Below are positions 53,447 through 61,681 of a stretch of 64,000 bases of DNA, piece after piece. Numbering within the stretch: the first letter of the stretch is position 1; every line of letters begins with the position of its first letter. The DNA lies in NCBI GenBank assembly GCA_024998685.1, contig JACOEH010000002.1:62001-126000 (forward strand), written 5' to 3'. The notes under the pieces are model-generated. The model was not told the origin of the DNA and ran no database searches. It worked only from the letters and a program-made list of their open reading frames with translations. This DNA comes from Nitrospira sp. Its GTDB lineage: Bacteria > Nitrospirota > Nitrospiria > Nitrospirales > Nitrospiraceae. The position numbers and the translations under genes are program-made.

Positions 53447-53818
53447 ATGCGCGAGATCTGCCTCTGTTGCGGGTATGCGATTCCGGAGGCGATCGGTCGG
53501 CGCGTGCCCTGTTCGGCATATCACGTGCGCTGTGCCATCTGCGAATGGCCGGTGGCACGGTCGCACCTCTCGCCGAAAGGACTCTGTGAGGTGTGCCAGG
53601 ATGATCAGCAACGCCGGGAGGCCGATCGCATGATCGAGGAGGTCGAGCGCGTCAGCAGCGATCGCGGGTTGCGGTGGAGAACGGAGCGGGAGTTGATTCT
53701 TCGAACGCTCGCCGAAAAGAACGGCAATCGGACCCAGGCGGCGAAAGCACTGGGCATTTGCGTCAGGACGATGCGGAACAAACTGCGGGAGTACCGCGCC
53801 ATGGGCATTCCATGCTGA
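53447..53818 (+). CDS. Zinc-ribbon plus Fis-type HTH regulator
   Basis: A 123-residue protein. The N-terminal half has CLCCG ... CSAYHVRCAICEW ... LCEVCQ, enough for two zinc sites; the C-terminal half ends in LRTLAEKNGNRTQAAKALGICVRTMRNKLREYRAMGIP, a textbook Fis/NtrC HTH. There is no AAA+ domain. It lies before the gp16-like gene and could switch middle or late transcription, the job of Mor/C in Mu. Confidence 0.7.
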   Translation: MREICLCCGYAIPEAIGRRVPCSAYHVRCAICEWPVARSHLSPKGLCEVCQDDQQRREADRMIEEVERVSSDRGLRWRTERELILRTLAEKNGNRTQAAKALGICVRTMRNKLREYRAMGIPC

Positions 53819-54309
53819 GAGCCGCGTTTCGTCAACGGGTCGGGCCGACGGATCGGCGCAAGTTGATCGCGGCGATCCATGCGCAGGCGACGGCGCTCCA
53901 ATTGCCGGATGACGTGCGGCGTGAGATGCAAACCAAACTCGTCGGGATCGAAACCACGAAAGACATGAGCCTCGCGCAACTCTCGACCGTCTGGAATCGA
54001 TTGACGGTGCTGGCCAATGATGCCGGGCTCGCCAAACCGAAGCGCAGACGCGGGCGAGACGAGCGGTTGCCCATGGAACCACCCACGCGCGAGCAACTCG
54101 ACAAGATCGATCATTTATATGAGGACCTGCACATCAAGGCTCGCCCGATGATCGTCATCACCCTCTGCCGCCGGGTCACGGGCCACCCCTGGCCGCAGAC
54201 CCGCGAGGAGGCGAACAAACTGACCGAAGCGTTGAAAGCGATGGTCGCCCGCGGCTGGCAGCCGCGCCACGTGGAGCCGGAAGAAGTGGGGAACGTGGAG
54301 ACGGAGTAG
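53812..54309 (+). CDS. Mu gp16 (GemA)-like protein
   Basis: A 165-residue protein of the DUF1018/gp16 family: DRRKLIAAIHAQATALQLPDDVRREMQTKLVGIETTKDMSLAQLSTVWNRL, and the C-terminal EANKLTEALKAMVARG. In Mu gp16 is an early modulator of host gene expression. Overlaps the upstream stop by 7 bases. Confidence 0.8.
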   Translation: MLRAAFRQRVGPTDRRKLIAAIHAQATALQLPDDVRREMQTKLVGIETTKDMSLAQLSTVWNRLTVLANDAGLAKPKRRRGRDERLPMEPPTREQLDKIDHLYEDLHIKARPMIVITLCRRVTGHPWPQTREEANKLTEALKAMVARGWQPRHVEPEEVGNVETE

Positions 54310-54843
54310 ATGCGCATGACGAAACGCAAGCTGAAGGCGACGCAGGTCATGACGCCTCCCCATATCGCGAATGCGATGCTTGACCTGCTGGACCCCGCCG
54401 GGTTTGCGGACGCGACCACGGTGTTCTTCGAGCCGAGCTGTGGAGACGGGCAAATTGTGGAGTGTTTAGTCGAGCGGATCTTTACCGCGCGGCTCAACGC
54501 CTGTCCAGGTGATATGGCGATGGCCCTGGTCGACGCGCTCAGCAAAGTCTATGCGATCGATCTGGATCCTGAGATGGTCGTTAAGGCACAGCATCGGATC
54601 TATGCATGGGCGGACCAGAAGGTCGGCGTGCTCACGCGACTGGAATCGTACCTCCTTGCCAGACTCCTGCATCGTACCATCGAGGAGAAGGATTTCTTCG
54701 ATCTGGTGGACAAGCAAGCACCCGGCGGCCTGCGGCAAGTGGTCGCCTCGCCGTCCACAGGACGGACGGGTGAAACAGTCGCTATCAACTATGAGCATCG
54801 ATCGCAGAAACGCGGCGGCTACTCATCCGAGGAGCAGGAGTGA
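54310..54843 (+). CDS. SAM-binding half of an N6-adenine methyltransferase-like protein
   Basis: A 177-residue protein. KATQVMTPPHIANAMLDLLDP and FFEPSCGDGQIVECLVERI are the target-side helix and motif I of gamma-class DNA methylases, then VYAIDLDPEMVVKAQHRI is motif II. No NPPY motif follows; the protein ends in unrelated sequence after about residue 135. It may be a truncated or regulatory methylase; small phage versions of this kind exist. Confidence 0.65.
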   Translation: MRMTKRKLKATQVMTPPHIANAMLDLLDPAGFADATTVFFEPSCGDGQIVECLVERIFTARLNACPGDMAMALVDALSKVYAIDLDPEMVVKAQHRIYAWADQKVGVLTRLESYLLARLLHRTIEEKDFFDLVDKQAPGGLRQVVASPSTGRTGETVAINYEHRSQKRGGYSSEEQE

Positions 54844-55220
54844 CATGCCTGAAATGCGGCGGGCTGATGACGCGCGAACCGGTGTCGGATGTGTTCGTGC
54901 CGTGCCTGCTGTGGCGCTGCATTCAGTGCGGCCTGATGCTCGATTGGCTGATTCTCAGGAATCGTCAGGCCATGAAGGAGGCGGGAGTCGAGATGGCAAA
55001 ATTTCTGAGTGACGAATCGAAACTGCGCTGGCTGGAGTCGATGCGGCGCACCAAGGCTGCGAACAAGCAACGCGGCAGTGTGGGGCAGGAGTCGATCCCG
55101 GAGGTCAGGCGGGGAAAGTGGCAAACCATCGACGCGATGGCCGCGATCGATCTGACGCTGGAGCAATTGGCGCGCTGTCAGGTGACGCTCGAACGGGCGA
55201 AGGAGATCTTGAGCCGATGA
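54840..55220 (+). CDS. Zinc-binding hypothetical protein
   Basis: A 126-residue GTG-start protein (TCLKCGG ... WRCIQCG at residues 2-32, a zinc ribbon), then a helix with QAMKEAGVEMAKFL and LTLEQLARCQVTLERAKEIL. Not recognised. GTGA overlap with the methylase-like gene. Confidence 0.5.
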   Translation: MTCLKCGGLMTREPVSDVFVPCLLWRCIQCGLMLDWLILRNRQAMKEAGVEMAKFLSDESKLRWLESMRRTKAANKQRGSVGQESIPEVRRGKWQTIDAMAAIDLTLEQLARCQVTLERAKEILSR

Positions 55221-55474
55221 GGGTCAATCCGCCTGCACAGATGACACTGCATGTCGATTCGTTGGGACGCGGTACGATCGTCGTGAACGGAGTGAATGTG
55301 TCGGGGCTGGTCAACTCCATAACGATTGACACCCGAGTGGGGGATTTGACGCACGTGTGCCTGCGAGTCCCAGCGGCAACGCTGACCGCCGAAATGGAAG
55401 CCGTGTTGTCGATCTATCTCGTCAAGGACGACGAGGCGGACGCGAGCCGCGTGTCCGGAGCCGGGAGTGAGTGA
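55217..55474 (+). CDS. Hypothetical beta-rich protein
   Basis: An 85-residue protein (MTLHVDSLGRGTIVVNGVNVSGLVNSITIDTRVGDLTHVCLRVPAATLTAEMEAVLSIYL), mainly strands. The look recalls small phage proteins of the DUF3277 or Ig-like type, but no family is recognised. Confidence 0.5.
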   Translation: MRVNPPAQMTLHVDSLGRGTIVVNGVNVSGLVNSITIDTRVGDLTHVCLRVPAATLTAEMEAVLSIYLVKDDEADASRVSGAGSE

Positions 55475-55640
55475 GGAACGACCGTCGCATCGCGACTTTG
55501 AGGAATTTGTCTTATGGCTGCGCGAATTGCGGAGAAAGCGGAAATACCTTACAATTCAGCTCACGCTGCAGGCGGGCGAAATTTTCGATGTGCGACCGAC
55601 GCCGATCGTGAAACCGCACGAGAAATTGCCGGAGCTGTGA
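55467..55640 (+). CDS. Small hypothetical protein (GTG start)
   Basis: 57 residues: VSEERPSHRDFEEFVLWLRELRRKRKYLTIQLTLQAGEIFDVRP then TPIVKPHEKLPEL. Composition and 8-base overlap with the previous gene suggest it is real. Confidence 0.5.
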   Translation: MSEERPSHRDFEEFVLWLRELRRKRKYLTIQLTLQAGEIFDVRPTPIVKPHEKLPEL

Positions 55641-55654
55641 GAGAGACTATCGCG

Positions 55655-55834
55655 ATGAGTTCCTGGGCGTGGGACTATGAGACAGACTACTACCACATTT
55701 ACTCTTACCTGAGCGACGAAGAGGGAGCCTTCGTGTTGCATCTCCCCAAGACGCCCGAGAACGATGACGGCGTGGACGAAATCGTCCAGATACTGGATCG
55801 ACTGTATACCACGAAGCCGGAGCCGCCGCGATGA
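55655..55834 (+). CDS. Small hypothetical protein
   Basis: 59 residues, acidic and aromatic (MSSWAWDYETDYYHIYSYLSDEEGAFVLHLPKTPENDD). Not recognised. The open frame extends upstream, but this ATG fits the protein-like part. Confidence 0.45.
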   Translation: MSSWAWDYETDYYHIYSYLSDEEGAFVLHLPKTPENDDGVDEIVQILDRLYTTKPEPPR

Positions 55835-55847
55835 GAATGAGGCCGAT

Positions 55848-56321
55848 GTGTTGACGACGACAGAACACATGACGCAACTGCAGTTGCGTCACTACTCGGA
55901 CCGGCTGCTCACAAAACTAGATGCTCGCGATCAAGCTCTCGGTGAGATGAAGCCGGCCGGGCTGTGGTGCTCGGTCGGGAGAGCCTGGGAAGACTGGTGT
56001 CGCACTGAGGAGTTTCATCTCGATGGGTTGCAGCACGTCCATGAGATCGTCATGCGCCACGAGGCCAACCTGCTGCACCTCCGAGGCACGCGCGCGATCG
56101 ATGAATTCAACGCTCGGTATGGCCAGTCTCACTCGTCCATCGCGCTGATTGACTGGCCTCGGGTGGCGTCGAACTATGGCGGAATCATAATCGATCCGTA
56201 TTGTTGGGAACGGAGACTCACGTACCTCTGGTATTACAGCTGGGACTGCGCCTCGGCCTGTATTTGGGACACCGGGCAGGTTGCCGAGTGGCGGCTAATC
56301 GATGCTGAAGTGACGCGCTAA
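55848..56321 (+). CDS. Hypothetical protein, Trp-rich
   Basis: A 157-residue protein with ten or so Trp (GLWCSVGRAWEDWCRTEEFHLDGL, YLWYYSWDCASACIWDTGQVAEWRL). No family recognised. GTG at 55848 follows GAGG; ATG 55869 is an alternative. A terminator follows, so it closes the long early transcript. Confidence 0.5.
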   Translation: MLTTTEHMTQLQLRHYSDRLLTKLDARDQALGEMKPAGLWCSVGRAWEDWCRTEEFHLDGLQHVHEIVMRHEANLLHLRGTRAIDEFNARYGQSHSSIALIDWPRVASNYGGIIIDPYCWERRLTYLWYYSWDCASACIWDTGQVAEWRLIDAEVTR

Positions 56322-56358
56322 AAGCATAGCTCTTTGTCCGGGTCGGTGAGGATCTCAC

Positions 56359-56418
56359 AGCCCGGTTTCAGGGATCGTTGAATACCCATTCAACGGGCCT
56401 TGGAGCCGGGCTTTTTTA
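56359..56418 (+). terminator. Terminator at the end of the early region
   Basis: Outer stem AGCCCGG (56359-56365) with CCGGGCT (56406-56412) then TTTTT; inside it a perfect GTTGAAT-ACCC-ATTCAAC hairpin (56377-56394). Separates early from lysis/late genes. Confidence 0.8.
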
Positions 56419-56441
56419 TTGCCTCGAGCAGGCAGGGGAAC

Positions 56442-56936
56442 ATGGCCGATTTCACGAAAGCGGTCGAGATCGTGATGCAGCATGAAGGCGGGTATGCCGA
56501 CGTGTCGCAGGATCGCGGTGGGAAAACCAAATACGGCATTTCGCAGAAGCAGTACCCGGAGCTCGTCGACATTGCCTCGCTGACGGAAGAACAAGCGCGG
56601 GCGATCTACCGGCGCGATTACTGGCAGGACGAGTTCAACAGGATCGCGCTCCAAAAGATAGCCGACAAGCTCTTCGACTCGTCCGTGAATCTCGGCAAGG
56701 CCACGGCGGTGAAGCTGTTGCAGCAGGCGCTGAACGACATTCGCTTCACCGTGACGGTGGACGGGCGCTTCGGGGCGCAGACGCTGCTGGCGCTGAACCT
56801 CTCGTGCCAGAAACACACCAAGCCGTTGCTCGATGCCTGGCGGGCGCGATTGGCGCGCTACTACGTCGAGATCGTCCTGAAAGACAGCACGCAACTCGTG
56901 TTCTTGGACGGCTGGCTCAAGCGAGCGGTGGCGTGA
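56442..56936 (+). CDS. Phage endolysin, GH108 lysozyme
   Basis: A 165-residue enzyme. VMQHEGGYADVSQDRGGKTKYGISQ contains the catalytic Glu (E-G-G-Y), followed by the YRRDYW block, and a C-terminal peptidoglycan-binding part (KLLQQALNDIRFTVTVDGRFGAQTLLALN). No signal peptide, so it needs the holin. RBS AGGGG before ATG 56442. Confidence 0.92.
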   Translation: MADFTKAVEIVMQHEGGYADVSQDRGGKTKYGISQKQYPELVDIASLTEEQARAIYRRDYWQDEFNRIALQKIADKLFDSSVNLGKATAVKLLQQALNDIRFTVTVDGRFGAQTLLALNLSCQKHTKPLLDAWRARLARYYVEIVLKDSTQLVFLDGWLKRAVA

Positions 56937-56941
56937 GGGAG

Positions 56942-57012
56942 GTCTATCTAGTCTGTCTGGTCCGAAGACGAGATAGACGAGACAGACACGACAGACGAGA
57001 CAGACACGACAG
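56942..57012. repeat. GTCTG/CAGAC hairpin repeat, intergenic copy
   Basis: GTCTATCTAGTCTGTCTGGTC-type left arm faces GACGAGATAGACGAGACAGAC-type right arm with a short CGAA turn; an 18-base unit (56979-56996) is then repeated for 16 more bases (56997-57012). Lies between endolysin and holin. A related copy is inside the portal gene at 63111-63185. Confidence 0.7.
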
Positions 57013-57030
57013 CCCATCAAGGAGGCTCAC

Positions 57031-57225
57031 ATGTTGAACGTTCTACAGTTTCTGAGCGGCAAGAAAACCTACATCGTGAGCGCGTTGGCGCTCGGCGTGA
57101 TCGGGCTCTGGCTGTTCGGCGTCATCGATCAGGAGGCCGCCGAGAAAATGCTGGCCACACTGGGCGTGAGCGGCATCATCACGCTGCGCGCAGCGGTGAC
57201 GAAATCAGGATCGACGCAACCCTGA
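57031..57225 (+). CDS. Holin-like small membrane protein
   Basis: 64 residues with a hydrophobic segment (TYIVSALALGVIGLWLFGVI) and a second weak one (MLATLGVSGIITLRAAV). Position right after the endolysin and GGAGG site suggest a holin. Overlaps the next gene by 1 base. Confidence 0.65.
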   Translation: MLNVLQFLSGKKTYIVSALALGVIGLWLFGVIDQEAAEKMLATLGVSGIITLRAAVTKSGSTQP

Positions 57226-57524
57226 TGGAGATTGGCGCGCTCGTGTTGGCGCTCATCAATCTGGTGCTGGCGGTGCTGGACGATCGCCGGGCCACGAGAC
57301 CCGAGCGGGAGGCGAAGGCGGAACGGAAGGATGCGATTGACGATGTGGCGCACTTCAATCACGCCCTGCGGAAGCGAGATGCCGACGGGGTCGCCGCGTT
57401 CTTCGAACGGGAACGGCTGGAGGCCTGGGGCCGCATTGATGCTCCTGTTGATCACCGCGACAGCGGCAGCCTGCGGGCGCGTGGAGACGATTCAGGACAG
57501 CCGCAAACCGGTGGCCAATCTTGA
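57225..57524 (+). CDS. Candidate inner-membrane spanin (Rz-like)
   Basis: 99 residues: an N-terminal membrane segment (IGALVLALINLVLAVL) then a charged helix (RATRPEREAKAERKDAIDDVAHFNHALRKRDADGVAAFFERERLEAW). The next gene starts inside it in another frame, the classic Rz/Rz1 arrangement. No sequence match recognised; the call rests on layout and position after the holin. Confidence 0.5.
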   Translation: MEIGALVLALINLVLAVLDDRRATRPEREAKAERKDAIDDVAHFNHALRKRDADGVAAFFERERLEAWGRIDAPVDHRDSGSLRARGDDSGQPQTGGQS

Positions 57525-57663
57525 TGGGAGCTGGACGGTGACGGACGGGTGGCTGCAAGAGCAAGCGGAGCTGGTGCGCGGCTGGCGGGCGCGGGCGCAG
57601 GCCTGTGAGACCGCCGGGGAAACGGCGCGTCCCGGCGCGCCGGTGGGTGGGCGGGTGAAATAG
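57439..57663 (+). CDS. Candidate outer-membrane spanin lipoprotein (Rz1-like)
   Basis: 74 residues. MLLLITATAAACGR is a short hydrophobic leader with a possible lipobox (TAAAC), then VETIQDSRKPVANLDGSWTV. It begins inside the previous gene in a different frame. Its last 13 residues (TARPGAPVGGRVK) are copy 3 of the in-frame repeat. The leader lacks basic residues, so lipidation is uncertain. Confidence 0.45.
   Translation: MLLLITATAAACGRVETIQDSRKPVANLDGSWTVTDGWLQEQAELVRGWRARAQACETAGETARPGAPVGGRVK
57623..57660 (+). repeat. GC-rich palindromic coding repeat, copy 3
   Basis: 38 bases, one substitution against copies 1 and 2, again in the GAPVGGRVK frame, ended by a stop codon. Confidence 0.7.
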
Positions 57664-57686
57664 ATGACCGAGCGAAAGGACCGCCG

Positions 57687-58091
57687 ATGATCTGGGCGCC
57701 ACGCATGATGAAGGTCTGCGCGATCGCGATGGGGCTGCTCCTGTACGTGCTCCTCCGGCAGGGCTGGATGCAGGCCTTGGCGCAAGAGCCGACGGCCGTG
57801 CTGCCCATCGAGACCGACGTGGAACGCTGGGCCAAGCTCATCGAGCGCGTCGGCTTCTGCTTGGTCGGCTTCGGCATTCTCGCCTACATGATGTGCCGAC
57901 AATCGGCGCTCGAAGGCATCACCAAACGGTACGACGAAACCCAGCAGGCACATTTGCAAGCATTTAAAGATATCAATGAAGCCTACCGCGTCATGCTGAA
58001 AGAAACCAAAGACACGATCCTCCTCTCCGTGCAGGTGCAGAGCACGCTGCTCGCGAAGGTGGAGGCGATGGAGCGGAACTATGGGAAGTGA
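57687..58091 (+). CDS. Membrane protein with coiled coil
   Basis: A 134-residue protein with two membrane segments (about 10-30 and 55-72) and a C-terminal helix (LQAFKDINEAYRVMLKETKDTILLSVQVQSTLLAKVEAME). Not recognised; position in the lysis/morphogenesis junction suggests a phage membrane function. Overlaps the next gene by 11 bases. Confidence 0.5.
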   Translation: MIWAPRMMKVCAIAMGLLLYVLLRQGWMQALAQEPTAVLPIETDVERWAKLIERVGFCLVGFGILAYMMCRQSALEGITKRYDETQQAHLQAFKDINEAYRVMLKETKDTILLSVQVQSTLLAKVEAMERNYGK

Positions 58092-58343
58092 GGAACGGCT
58101 CAGGCAGCAGGGGCTCTTGCTCGACAAAGAACGGCGGGCGCGGCACGTCGCGGTGAATATGTACGGGCTGAAAGATCGCGTGCGCGCGCTCGTCGACAAA
58201 CACAAGTCGATCGACCTGCTCGATACCGAGGCGCTGAGCGTCGCCGTGAACGAACTGGCGACCGCCGACCGGGAATTCGAAACGCTCAAGACCGAGATCC
58301 ATCTGCTCCGCGAGGACCTCGGCCTGCCGCAGGAGGAGATCCG

Positions 58344-58347
<4 letters not shown>
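58081..58347 (+). CDS. Coiled-coil protein, DUF2730-like position
   Basis: An 88-residue helical protein (EERLRQQGLLLDKERRARHVAVNMYGLKDRVRALVDKHKSIDLLDTEALSVAVNELATADREFETLKTEIHLLREDLG). Mu-like phages carry a small coiled-coil gene here ahead of the gp27 homolog. Its stop overlaps the GTG of the methylase. Confidence 0.55.
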
Positions 58348-59165
<818 letters not shown>

Positions 59166-59201
59166 TGTCGAACCGCGCGCATCCTTCGATGATGACTCAG
59201 G

Positions 59202-59771
59202 ATGGTGAGCATGCCGAACCGCGCCCATAGTTCGATCGACAAGCTCGGGGTGCAGGAGTTGGTCGGACGTCTCTTCGAGGTGCCCGGCACGACCTATGAG
59301 CAGATCATCGAACAGGTCAAACGGGCGACGGGAAAGACGATTACCAAAGCGTCCCTCTCCCGGTATCACACAACGTGGCACTTGCGCCAGCAGGGTTACA
59401 ACGCGATGGAGCAGCAACTCGATCGGCTGCAGGCCATGCTGCAAGACAATCCGTCGCTCGACCTCAAGCAAGGCGCGATGGCGCTGTTCTGGAAAAAGCT
59501 CGTACATCGCATGGCCGACGTGGACTCGACGTTCGACAACGCCGATCTGTTGGAAGTCGCCCAATTGCTGCTGAAGGCCAAGCGTCTCGATCAGCTGGAA
59601 GCGGCCGCCCGTTCGAAGGGCGCCGTGGATCGGCCCGGCGTCTATCTCGATTGTTTGAGTGAATTGACTGACTACTTGACGAAGCAGGCGCCGTCGTCGC
59701 TCACGGCGTTGCAGGACCATGTCGATGGATTCATGGAGGATGTGAAGCATCGTTATGCGCCGGCTGTCTGA
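59202..59771 (+). CDS. Mu gp27-like (DUF3486) protein, probable small terminase
   Basis: A 189-residue protein: SSIDKLGVQELVGRLFEVPGTTYEQIIEQVKRATGKTITKASLSRYHTTWHLR is an HTH-like N-terminus, followed by a helical DUF3486 region. In Mu-like phages it precedes the large terminase. The second ATG (59211) is also possible. Overlaps gp28 by 17 bases. Confidence 0.82.
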   Translation: MVSMPNRAHSSIDKLGVQELVGRLFEVPGTTYEQIIEQVKRATGKTITKASLSRYHTTWHLRQQGYNAMEQQLDRLQAMLQDNPSLDLKQGAMALFWKKLVHRMADVDSTFDNADLLEVAQLLLKAKRLDQLEAAARSKGAVDRPGVYLDCLSELTDYLTKQAPSSLTALQDHVDGFMEDVKHRYAPAV

Positions 59772-61296
59772 CGCCCAGTTCCAGAAGAAAAGCGAGGCGC
59801 TCCACAAGAAGATTACGGCGGGCCGCTCGCCGTTCGAGCGCGACACGCCGGAGAAAAAGAACGCGCGCATTGAGCGCGCCCGGACCGATGAAGCGTACTT
59901 CCGCGCGACCTATCTCTCCGATTACTTCGCGACGGAGCCGGCGGGATTTCATCTCGAACTCGACGGCCTCTCCGATCAAGAACTCCTTGCGATGGCGGCG
60001 CCGCGCGAACACGCGAAGTCGACCGTCATGTCGTTCGGCAAACCGCTGCATCGAATCTGCTTCAAAACGACGCATTTCATCATCGTCGGATCCGACACCG
60101 AAACGCAGGCGCTCGGGTTCACCAGCGCCATCAAGGACGAGCTGGACAGCAACCAGCGGCTGAAAGCGGATTTTCCCGAAGCCTGCGGCGACGTGTCCGG
60201 CAGCGACGGCGAGTTCGTCACGAAGAACGATGTGAAGGTCATGGCGCGTGGCGCCGGGCAAAAACTGCGGGGCCTGCATCACAAGCAATGGCGGCCGGAC
60301 CTGATCATCTTCGACGACCTGGAAAACGAGGAGCTGGTCGACAATCCCGAGCGCAGGAAAAAACTCCGCAAGTGGTGGTTTAAGACGGTGCTCAACGCGC
60401 GCGGGCGCGGCGGGCAAGTCTGGATCATCGGGACGATTCTGCATGTCGAGGCCTTACTCGCCGAACTCTTGGACGAGACGCAACACCAGCGCTGGATCAA
60501 GCGCATCTGGAAAGCGCCGGATCCGGATGTCGCCGGCGCCCTGTCGCTCTGGCCGGCCATGTGGCCGATGGAGCGGTTGGCCGCCAAGAAAGAAGAAATC
60601 GGCTCCGTCTTCTACAACCAGGAATATCGCAACGAGCCGATTGACGAAGAGACCGCGCTGTTCCGCGAAGAGTGGTTCACCTATTTCGACGACGCCGAGA
60701 TCGCCGGATTGGAACTCGCGCACTATGCCGCCTGCGATCCCTCGCTCGGCAAGACGGACCGCTCCGACTTCTCCGCGATCGTCGACGGCCTGGTCGGCAG
60801 CACCGGCGGGACGATCTATCTCGACGAGGCGGACATTCAGCGCCGCGTCCCGCAAGCCATCGTGGAAGACGCGATCGAACACGGGCGCCGCCATCAATAC
60901 GTCGCCTTCGGGTTTGAGGCGGTCGGATTTCAATCGGTCTTGAAAGACAATCTCGAAAAGCGCAGCGACGAGGTCGGCATCTACTTGCCCGTGGTCGAAG
61001 TCTCCCATGAAGGCATCCCCAAAGATCTCCGGATTCGGCGGTTGTCGCCGCTGATCGAACGCGGCGTCATCCGGTTCCGGAAGACCCAGAAGATGCTGCT
61101 GGATCAACTGCGAAACTACCGACCGAACGGGAGGCAACACGACGACGGCCCCGATGCGCTCGAAATGCTCGTCCGGCTGATCCGGGAACAGGTGGGCGGC
61201 GGACCGAGGATTCGCGTCTTGCGGCCTGCCTCGCCCTGGGCCGCCGCACCGTCAACCCGGCCCGTGGGCGGAGAGGAGGTCGGATCGCATGCGTGA
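59755..61296 (+). CDS. Terminase large subunit (Mu gp28-like)
   Basis: A 513-residue packaging motor. The ATPase has an atypical Walker A PREHAKST and Walker B LIIFDDLEN; the nuclease domain starts with YAACDPSLGKTDRSDFSAIV and later has DDGPDALEM, giving acidic metal ligands. It packs DNA by headful cutting into flanking host DNA in Mu. Confidence 0.92.
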   Translation: MRRLSDAQFQKKSEALHKKITAGRSPFERDTPEKKNARIERARTDEAYFRATYLSDYFATEPAGFHLELDGLSDQELLAMAAPREHAKSTVMSFGKPLHRICFKTTHFIIVGSDTETQALGFTSAIKDELDSNQRLKADFPEACGDVSGSDGEFVTKNDVKVMARGAGQKLRGLHHKQWRPDLIIFDDLENEELVDNPERRKKLRKWWFKTVLNARGRGGQVWIIGTILHVEALLAELLDETQHQRWIKRIWKAPDPDVAGALSLWPAMWPMERLAAKKEEIGSVFYNQEYRNEPIDEETALFREEWFTYFDDAEIAGLELAHYAACDPSLGKTDRSDFSAIVDGLVGSTGGTIYLDEADIQRRVPQAIVEDAIEHGRRHQYVAFGFEAVGFQSVLKDNLEKRSDEVGIYLPVVEVSHEGIPKDLRIRRLSPLIERGVIRFRKTQKMLLDQLRNYRPNGRQHDDGPDALEMLVRLIREQVGGGPRIRVLRPASPWAAAPSTRPVGGEEVGSHA

Positions 61297-61681
61297 AGCC
61301 AGGCCAGAACCGTTTAAACGGTTGTCATGTGATCAGTGCGGAACCCTCTTTGAGGCTAGGAACAAAAATAAGGTTCCGAAGCGGTTCTGCTCCGACGAGT
61401 GCAAGACGACCTGGCACAATCAAAAACGGCTCAATCTCTATAAGACCCATGTGGATGGTCGTCCGGTGTACCCCCACACCGGGCAGGGTAAGAAAAAACC
61501 GCGCGGTCCCTCGAAGCACGCCCAACAGGCCTCTCAAACCGTGTTCCTGGCGCTCGTGTCGGTCGAAGAGCGGGCGGAATTGTTGCGGCTGGCGGCGCAA
61601 CACCTCGGCCTCACGGATCGGGATCGCATCGAAGCCGCACTGCGCCGGGCGGAGATCCCCAACTATGAGGAGTGCGCGTGA
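61289..61681 (+). CDS. Zinc-finger hypothetical protein
   Basis: A 130-residue protein with CDQCGTLFEARNKNKVPKRFCSDECKTTWHN, a treble-clef zinc site, and a helical C-terminus. Lies between terminase and portal, overlapping both, which suggests a packaging-related or DNA-binding role. Not recognised as a family. Confidence 0.55.
   Translation: MREARPEPFKRLSCDQCGTLFEARNKNKVPKRFCSDECKTTWHNQKRLNLYKTHVDGRPVYPHTGQGKKKPRGPSKHAQQASQTVFLALVSVEERAELLRLAAQHLGLTDRDRIEAALRRAEIPNYEECA

Noticed and set aside
56942-57012. Possible CRISPR-like array because of short repeats
   Set aside because: Units of 16-18 bases without unique spacers; it is a hairpin with a tandem tail, not a CRISPR.
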